Virus record (IMG/VR): IMGVR_UViG_3300021963_000062
Coordinates: 33,016-97,015 of that record
Length of the DNA: 64,000 bases
DNA from: a virus
Direction: 5' to 3' (one strand)
Shown: positions 58,682-64,000 of the stretch, piece by piece
Layout of the letters: the number at the start of each line of letters is the position of its first letter
Position numbering within the stretch: position 1 is the stretch's first letter
Program-made: the position numbers and the translations under genes
Notes under the pieces: generated by a model
Told to the model about the DNA's origin: nothing
Seen by the model: only the letters and a program-made list of their open reading frames with translations
Databases searched by the model: none

Positions 58682-59350
58682 TTATCCTTTTTTCCAGGCT
58701 TCGCCTTCTGCCTTACGGCGGCGAGCAAGACCTGCTTCTACATTTGAACCAGGGTTACGATAGAGATAAAGAGCATCAGGAACCAAGTCCCACTCCTTAT
58801 TCTTCAGACGCTTTGTAATGGTATTGAAATTATCTCCACCATAGAAACCAGCACCTAGATTATAAGCAAATGAGAGGAGTGCTCCTCTTTTACCATCAGT
58901 CATCTCATTCCAATGAGGAATCTTGCGAAGTGCAGGTAAGAACTGACTCTTACACTGACTGATGAGTAGATCGTCTGCCTCCTGTTGAGTGATAGTATCA
59001 CCCAGTTTGAATGGCGATCCATCCTTCTTGCGAGTGGAACCCCAACCAATAGTAATTGGAAGTCCACCAGTCAAGGGATCAGGATATGCAGATAGATGAC
59101 ATCCTTCAAACTCTTTGATAAGTTTGAGACCCATCATAGGCATATCATCACCACTTGTTACAGGAGCTGCAGCAGCGGCTGAGGCTGGTGCAGCACTAGT
59201 CTTTTTTCCTCTATAAATCTCAGCCCAGTCAATGTTGTCCTCTAGAAACTTGACGGGGAGATTATCTTCTAACCATTGAACTGCCTTGACATGGTTAGGA
59301 TTTCTTTCGTCGTAAAACTTGAAAAAGTTGTGTAAATCTATTCTAGCCAT
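58682..59350 (-). CDS. GH24 lysozyme with virion-type N-terminal module
   Basis: 222 residues. The first 47 (IDLHNFFKFYDERNPNH, AVQWLEDNLP) are shared with the next gene upstream. After an Ala linker comes the lysozyme domain with KEFEG (catalytic Glu82), AYPD and TIGWGS. Cuts peptidoglycan. The shared module may tether it to the virion. Confidence 0.9.
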   Translation of the reverse strand: MARIDLHNFFKFYDERNPNHVKAVQWLEDNLPVKFLEDNIDWAEIYRGKKTSAAPASAAAAAPVTSGDDMPMMGLKLIKEFEGCHLSAYPDPLTGGLPITIGWGSTRKKDGSPFKLGDTITQQEADDLLISQCKSQFLPALRKIPHWNEMTDGKRGALLSFAYNLGAGFYGGDNFNTITKRLKNKEWDLVPDALYLYRNPGSNVEAGLARRRKAEGEAWKKG

Positions 59351-59361
59351 TGTTGTTCTCC

Positions 59362-60033
59362 TCAGTCAAAAATTCTACCCCAACCATCGTTGCCACCTGG
59401 GCACCAACGATGCTTAAGAACTGCTTTGGTGTAAATGGTTTTCTTACCATTTGTTACTGGACCGGTATAGTTATCGTTTAGAGAACCATATGGATCGTTG
59501 ATATAGTAACCCTTTCCATCTGGGGTCTTTCCTATAACAACACACATGTGCCCACCAGTAGGTGCAGAAAGAGAACCCCTATGGAGTATGCCAATAACAA
59601 CGGGCTTCCCAGCGTCCAGACTTTTATCAATATCAGCAAAAGATAGATTGTAACTAAAGTGTGACTTAACACCATAAGCTGCCAGAACTTTCGTCTGTAC
59701 GGCATGGTCAGTCGTATCACCAATCTCAAATACTTTCTTGACATACTCATCATCGCCCTTGATGCTGCCTGGCTTGAGGAAAGACAGACACATAGCACAC
59801 GATGAAGAGTTGCAAGTTCTATGTGCATCTCTATAGTTGTCTACTTGATTGTAGTAAGGGACTGCGAGAACTTCTGGAGTAGGGGGTTTTGTTCTAAAAA
59901 TTCCAATCCATTCGGATTCAGAATCATCCATGAATTGTGCAGGAAGGTTATCCTCTAACCATTGAACTGCAGCTACATGATTCGCGTTATTATCATCATA
60001 ATACTTGAAGAAGTTATGAAGATCTAAAGTCAT
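59362..60033 (-). CDS. C39-like cysteine peptidase with virion-type N-terminal module
   Basis: 223 residues from the ATG at 60033. The first 47 residues match the lysozyme N-terminus. The peptidase part has Cys79 (CNSSSCAM), His in GGHMCVVIG and Asp in NDPYG. C39-like peptidases cut peptides or peptidoglycan bridges. A late-type box lies 26 bases upstream. Confidence 0.82.
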   Translation of the reverse strand: MTLDLHNFFKYYDDNNANHVAAVQWLEDNLPAQFMDDSESEWIGIFRTKPPTPEVLAVPYYNQVDNYRDAHRTCNSSSCAMCLSFLKPGSIKGDDEYVKKVFEIGDTTDHAVQTKVLAAYGVKSHFSYNLSFADIDKSLDAGKPVVIGILHRGSLSAPTGGHMCVVIGKTPDGKGYYINDPYGSLNDNYTGPVTNGKKTIYTKAVLKHRWCPGGNDGWGRIFD

Positions 60034-60058
60034 AGATATTCTTTTTGCGACACTGAGG

Positions 60059-60065
60059 TATTTAG
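60059..60065 (-). promoter_or_regulatory. late-type promoter box CTAAATA
   Basis: CTAAATACCT on the minus strand, 26 bases before 60033. Confidence 0.55.
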
Positions 60066-60067
60066 TA

Positions 60068-60712
60068 TTATGCAAGTGTAATGTCTGCAGATCTCAACAC
60101 ACCATCAGTTCCGCGAACTTTAATTCTCAAATTTGTGTCTGATGTGAGTTCAAAACTCATTTGAGAATTATTTACTGGAGTAGAAGTATTTGCAAGTCCA
60201 ACTGTGGCAATTCCAGTTATTAATGTATCACCTTGGACATGAAATAAACATACTGGAGAATTTGTTCCTATGCCAACAGATCCAATACCAGTTACTATAA
60301 CGGGAGTAGCATCAGGATTTGTTTCATCTTCAACAACTAGGGCATTTCCGCCACCAGTTTGAGTAATTCTTAATGCATCAATAGAACTATTGACTGATAA
60401 TGTGGTAAGTCCAACAACTGTTAATCCTATAAGTGAACCAAATCCTCCACTTACTGTTGTCGAAACTCCAGATGATGATGAATAAGTTGCAACACCCGCT
60501 GTTGTTGCATATCCAGATATAGTTGCAACACCAGATGTGGTTGCATAAGTTGCTATACCAGCAGTATTAACATAACTCGTTAATGTATTTCCGTTTCCAA
60601 AAGTATTATAAATTTCCAGAAAATTTTGATTAATTTTTACAGCACCAGCTAACAGAGAGTCGCCTAAACCATCATTAGGCGATGTTCCTGTACTAATCCC
60701 CTGCCTTGCCAT
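60068..60712 (-). CDS. tail-fibre-like protein (214 aa)
   Basis: N-terminus GISTGTSPNDGLGDSL ... KINQNFLEIYNTFGNG is the same module as the 1094-residue protein. The rest is beta-rich with TSGVATISGYATTAGVATY repeats. Probably a short fibre or collar protein. Confidence 0.8.
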   Translation of the reverse strand: MARQGISTGTSPNDGLGDSLLAGAVKINQNFLEIYNTFGNGNTLTSYVNTAGIATYATTSGVATISGYATTAGVATYSSSSGVSTTVSGGFGSLIGLTVVGLTTLSVNSSIDALRITQTGGGNALVVEDETNPDATPVIVTGIGSVGIGTNSPVCLFHVQGDTLITGIATVGLANTSTPVNNSQMSFELTSDTNLRIKVRGTDGVLRSADITLA

Positions 60713-60740
60713 ATTCTTTAGATACTATATTTCTAATAGG

Positions 60741-60747
60741 TATTTAT
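60741..60747 (-). promoter_or_regulatory. late-type promoter box ATAAATA
   Basis: CATAAATACCT on the minus strand, 29 bases before 60712. Confidence 0.55.
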
Positions 60748-61310
60748 GATCTACCACCCCATTGGATATCAGGATAAGCATCAGATACATTTTGTTTAGT
60801 AATATTATACTTAGTTTGAAGTTTTTTATCTTTAACAAGAATAAGGATTTCCGCTTCGAGTGGGTGCAATCCTTCAAGAATATTAATAAACATCATCTCC
60901 CTCTTTCTGTTAGAAAGACGATCATTACCACCTTTTACAAAATTATAAAAATAAGTGTACTCTTGACGAATAGAAGTTCTACCTTGATCTTGAGATCCAA
61001 TAGAATTGGAATGCAATTCATCCATCATCTCTACAGCCCTATTAATATTGTCGCTGAGGTTACCAGAAGAAACATTTTGTTGAGAAACACTACCATATGG
61101 GACAAGACCCTCTGGTAATTCAGAAACAATAGTTTCATCAAAATTCCAAATAAGAATTGTAGTTAATGATGGATGGGCGTATTTTTTAAGAATCTCTGCC
61201 TTTTTTGCATTTGATTTTTGTTTTGCGACAAGTGCAAGAACTTCGAAAGCAAAAGGATTGGAGGGTAGATCTTCCGAAACTACCCTCGGAATTTTAGTTT
61301 GAGTAGCCAT
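60744..61310 (-). CDS. DUF6433-like conserved T4-type phage protein (188 aa)
   Basis: Contains FYNFVKGGNDRLSNRKREMM and ILEGLHPLEAEILILVKDK, a pattern I associate with the DUF6433 proteins of T4-like cyanophages. No biochemical role is known to me. A late-type box lies 30 bases upstream. Confidence 0.65.
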   Translation of the reverse strand: MATQTKIPRVVSEDLPSNPFAFEVLALVAKQKSNAKKAEILKKYAHPSLTTILIWNFDETIVSELPEGLVPYGSVSQQNVSSGNLSDNINRAVEMMDELHSNSIGSQDQGRTSIRQEYTYFYNFVKGGNDRLSNRKREMMFINILEGLHPLEAEILILVKDKKLQTKYNITKQNVSDAYPDIQWGGRS

Positions 61311-61339
61311 AAGACTTAGTTCAATTCAGTTGTTATTAA

Positions 61340-61346
61340 TATTTAG
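61340..61346 (-). promoter_or_regulatory. late-type promoter box CTAAATA
   Basis: CTAAATA on the minus strand, 30 bases before 61310. Confidence 0.5.
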
Positions 61347-61347
61347 A

Positions 61348-62493
61348 TCAGAGTTTGAATCCAGCAAACGTATCTTTCTTTACGTCCTGTTTGATACCAC
61401 CAACAACATAAGATTCTACTTCTGTTTCTTGTGGGGCTACCTGAAGACCCTTAGAAGAGATCCAGTGTTCAGTCCAAGGCAATGGATTGTTCTTTGCGGG
61501 AACATCATAAAGTGGTTTCAACCCAATCGCCTTCATACGACGATTTGCAATCCACTCAACATAGTTATTGAGAAGTTTGTCATTTAGTCCAATCATGGAT
61601 CCATCTCTGAACAGGTACTTAGCCCATTCTTTTTCCTCATTCACACAATTGCGGAAGCACTCCGTTACCCAAGATTCTTCTTCTTGAGCAATTTCTTGCA
61701 TCTCTGGATCATCTCCTTCGCGCCACTTATTGAGGATGTTTTGAGTAATGACAAGGTGCTGATTTTCGTCTCTTGCGATGAGAGAGATAATTTTAGCGGA
61801 TCCTTCCATAAGCTTGAGTTCACCAAACGCAAAGCTGCAAGCGAACGAGACATAGAACCTGATACCTTCAAGAATATTGACATTTGCAACAGCACGATAG
61901 AGTTTACGTTTGAGTTCCTTACGATTATCTTTGGAATATCCCGCACCTTCTTGTGCATGAATCCACTCATTAGAAGTCCCATATTGTTGTGCAGCATTAA
62001 TAAAGTCGTTGTATGCCTCAGTAACAGAGGTTGCACGACTCACAATCTTCTCATCATCTAGAATATGGTCAAAGACTTCTGCAGCATCAGGATAAACATT
62101 CTTAATAATGTATGTATAAGAACGACTATGAATCATCTCCATAAATCCCCAAACCTCCATGCACGCTTCCAGTTCAGGAAGAGAACAGTAAGGGATGAAT
62201 GCCATACCAGGGCCACGACCTTGAACGGAGTCAAGCATGATCTGATACTTCAAGTTGGAAGTAAAAATATGTTTTTGTTCTGGACGAAGTAGTTGATAAT
62301 CACTACGATCCTTCTGGAGGGATACCTCTTCAGGCCTCCAGAAGTATCCGAGTTGTTGTTGAGTCAGTTTATCAAATACTGGGTACTTGTAGTGATCATA
62401 ACGCTGCAAACCTAGTGGTTGACCAAAAAACATTGGTTGTTTGCGGGTATCAACATCTGTACTGGTGTTGAATACGGTCATTCCTTCTACCAT
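61348..62493 (-). CDS. nrdB: ribonucleotide reductase class Ia small subunit
   Basis: 381 residues from the ATG at 62493, which has an AAGGAG site. Diiron ligands appear in WGFMEMIHSRSYT and ISLIARDENQHL. It makes the tyrosyl radical used by NrdA to turn ribonucleotides into deoxynucleotides. Fits with the phage thioredoxin, gnd and talC. Confidence 0.95.
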   Translation of the reverse strand: MVEGMTVFNTSTDVDTRKQPMFFGQPLGLQRYDHYKYPVFDKLTQQQLGYFWRPEEVSLQKDRSDYQLLRPEQKHIFTSNLKYQIMLDSVQGRGPGMAFIPYCSLPELEACMEVWGFMEMIHSRSYTYIIKNVYPDAAEVFDHILDDEKIVSRATSVTEAYNDFINAAQQYGTSNEWIHAQEGAGYSKDNRKELKRKLYRAVANVNILEGIRFYVSFACSFAFGELKLMEGSAKIISLIARDENQHLVITQNILNKWREGDDPEMQEIAQEEESWVTECFRNCVNEEKEWAKYLFRDGSMIGLNDKLLNNYVEWIANRRMKAIGLKPLYDVPAKNNPLPWTEHWISSKGLQVAPQETEVESYVVGGIKQDVKKDTFAGFKL

Positions 62494-62512
62494 TTGAAAC
62501 TCCTTTTGTATA

Positions 62513-64000
62513 CTAGATTTTGCAGCTTTCACAATCTTCCTCACTGGACTCCATAATTTGTTCAAGTAATTTGTTTAGTTGATCCTTAGTAGTTTCCTCC
62601 TTAACTTCATCAGTCTTATGATCATATGTATTCTGATAATACGATGTCTTCCAACCATACTTATAAGTCCTTAGAAGGTCTTGTGCCATGACTGAAGTGG
62701 GAACCTCATTGTCTGGGTAGTTCTCTGGGTTATAAGACCAGTTGCCACTGATAGCCTGATCAAAGAACTTCTGCATTACAGAGACAATATTAATATAACC
62801 AGTGTTATCAGGCATATCCCACAAGAGAGTATAATTGTTCTTGAGGGAACCATATTGTGGAACAATCTGTTTAAGAGGCCCTTTCTTTGATTTCTTAATG
62901 GACAAGTATCCCCGAGGAGGCTCAATGCCATTGGTGGCATTTGACACAACGGAACTGCTCTCCGATGGCATTTGTGCTGACAGTGTTGAATGTCGTAATC
63001 CAAATGTTTGAATCTCGGTACGTAGAGTTTCCCAATCATAGTTGAGTGTATTAGGTACGATTTCGTCTACATCTTTCTTGTAAGTATCAATAGGGAGAAG
63101 TCCTTGATAATACTTTGTACGATTGAAATCTGTACATGCACCCTTCTCTTTTGCGATTTGATTTGAAGATTTCAATAGGTAATATTGGAATGCTTCAGTC
63201 AAATCATGAACCAAGTTCCAAGACTCCTGAGAGTCATACTTTACACCGTGTTTTGCAAGATAATGTGCAAGTCCGATGTAACCAATACCAAGAGAACGAC
63301 GAGATTTTGTTGCAAGTTCTGCAGCATTTACTGGGTAATCCTGGTAGTCAATCAGTTCTTCAAGAGAACGAACTGAAAGATCACAAAGTTCTTCCAAATC
63401 ATCTAACTCACGAATCTTACCCACATTAATTGCAGAAAGAATACAAAGTGCAATCTCGCCAGCAATATCATCAATGTGTTGAAGTGGTTCTGTAGGAAGA
63501 GTGATTTCCTGACAGAGATTACTCATCCACACTTTATCAATAAAAGAACTGTGAGAATTGCAATGATCGATATTCATAATGTAAATACGACCAGTTTCAG
63601 CTCGTTCTTTCAGAATATCTAGAATAAGTTCTTGAGCCCTGACAGTTTTTCTTGGAATAGACTGATCTCGTTCTGCAGCCACATAGAGATCATCAAACTC
63701 AGGAAGCCCAAAAGCATCAGATACCTCTTGAACATCATGAGGTGAGAAGAGGGACATCTCTTCGTCATTGATAAATCTTTCATAAAAAAGTTTTGAGAAT
63801 TGAATTGAATAATCTAATTTACGAACACGGTTATCTTCAGTTCCTTTATTGTTCTTCAGTACAATAATATCTTCTATTTCTTTGTGCCAAATGGGGAAGT
63901 GAACCGTAGCTGATCCACCTCTAATGCCATTTTGAGTACAGCATCGGACAGTCGCTTCAAACTTCTTGAGGAATGGAACAACACCTGTGTGTTGAACTTC
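62513..64000 (-). CDS. nrdA: ribonucleotide reductase class Ia large subunit, 3' part
   Basis: The frame runs from the window end (64000) without interruption to 62513. It includes CCTQNGIRGGSATVHFPIWH with a catalytic Cys near the window edge, HCNSHSSFI, and SAQMPSESSSV, and ends ESCKI with the shuttle Cys pair. The 5' part is outside the window. Confidence 0.95.
   Translation of the reverse strand, partial: EVQHTGVVPFLKKFEATVRCCTQNGIRGGSATVHFPIWHKEIEDIIVLKNNKGTEDNRVRKLDYSIQFSKLFYERFINDEEMSLFSPHDVQEVSDAFGLPEFDDLYVAAERDQSIPRKTVRAQELILDILKERAETGRIYIMNIDHCNSHSSFIDKVWMSNLCQEITLPTEPLQHIDDIAGEIALCILSAINVGKIRELDDLEELCDLSVRSLEELIDYQDYPVNAAELATKSRRSLGIGYIGLAHYLAKHGVKYDSQESWNLVHDLTEAFQYYLLKSSNQIAKEKGACTDFNRTKYYQGLLPIDTYKKDVDEIVPNTLNYDWETLRTEIQTFGLRHSTLSAQMPSESSSVVSNATNGIEPPRGYLSIKKSKKGPLKQIVPQYGSLKNNYTLLWDMPDNTGYINIVSVMQKFFDQAISGNWSYNPENYPDNEVPTSVMAQDLLRTYKYGWKTSYYQNTYDHKTDEVKEETTKDQLNKLLEQIMESSEEDCESCKI

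Noticed and set aside
1-64000. Integrase, attachment sites or insertion sequences
   Set aside because: No recombinase or transposase motif and no paired direct repeats next to tRNA genes were seen; the phage looks strictly lytic.

Overview
The window is a 64 kb piece of a T4-like cyanophage genome (a contractile-tailed myovirus infecting marine Prochlorococcus or Synechococcus). The evidence is a phage gene layout (dense, mostly minus strand, ATGA or TAATG overlaps, many tiny genes, a tRNA cluster, NrdA/NrdB, tail fibre and lysozyme genes) combined with cyanobacterial photosynthesis and carbon-flow genes: psbA, psbD, petF, two hli, a plastoquinol terminal oxidase, gnd and talC. The DNA is AT-rich. 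No integrase, transposase or CRISPR array was seen.

Layout. 1-9.6 kb: small accessory genes, two related fucosyltransferase-like proteins flanking an amidinotransferase-family enzyme, a LOG-family protein, and a Mom-like DNA modification protein overlapping a candidate PD-(D/E)XK nuclease, all downstream of a perfect sigma70-type promoter. 9.6-13.4 kb: thioredoxin, a 2OG-Fe(II) oxygenase, psbD and psbA. 13.4-20.8 kb: sugar-modification island 1 (GDP-mannose 4,6-dehydratase, WbuC-like cupin, two tandem radical SAM proteins on the opposite strand, two 2OG oxygenases, a carbamoyltransferase, and a DegT-fold enzyme whose PLP lysine is replaced by histidine, as in the colitose enzyme ColD). 20.9-23.1 kb: peroxiredoxin, ferredoxin, two hli, micro-membrane proteins and a secreted small barrel protein. 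23.2-36.1 kb: sugar island 2 (GT25, three GT11, a GT2-like and a GT10 transferase, UDP-sugar dehydrogenase, NAD synthetase, three methyltransferases, an SDR epimerase, GDP-mannose 3,5-epimerase, oxygenases). 36.1-43.2 kb: ten tRNAs mixed with small genes, a Phd-like protein, gnd, PTOX, talC and a Dps-like protein with a Cys-rich tail. 43.2-61.3 kb: virion, tail and lysis region, including a 1094-residue fibre-like protein, a frameshifted subtilase, secreted proteins, a zincin, a 781-residue exported adhesin-like protein, and a GH24 lysozyme and C39-like peptidase that share an N-terminal module. 61.3-64 kb: nrdB and the 3' part of nrdA.

How the genes may work together. The photosynthesis genes should keep photosystem II and electron flow running during infection, while gnd and talC push carbon through the pentose phosphate pathway toward nucleotides reduced by NrdAB. 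The two sugar islands encode most steps from GDP-mannose to unusual deoxy, carbamoylated or methylated sugars plus transferases of the fucosyltransferase type; the target glycan (virion or host envelope) cannot be told from sequence. Two promoter classes are visible: sigma70-like TTGACA-(16-18)-TATAAT sites (likely early) and (C/N)TAAATA-type sites about 25-30 bases before the starts of virion and late genes (T4-like late).
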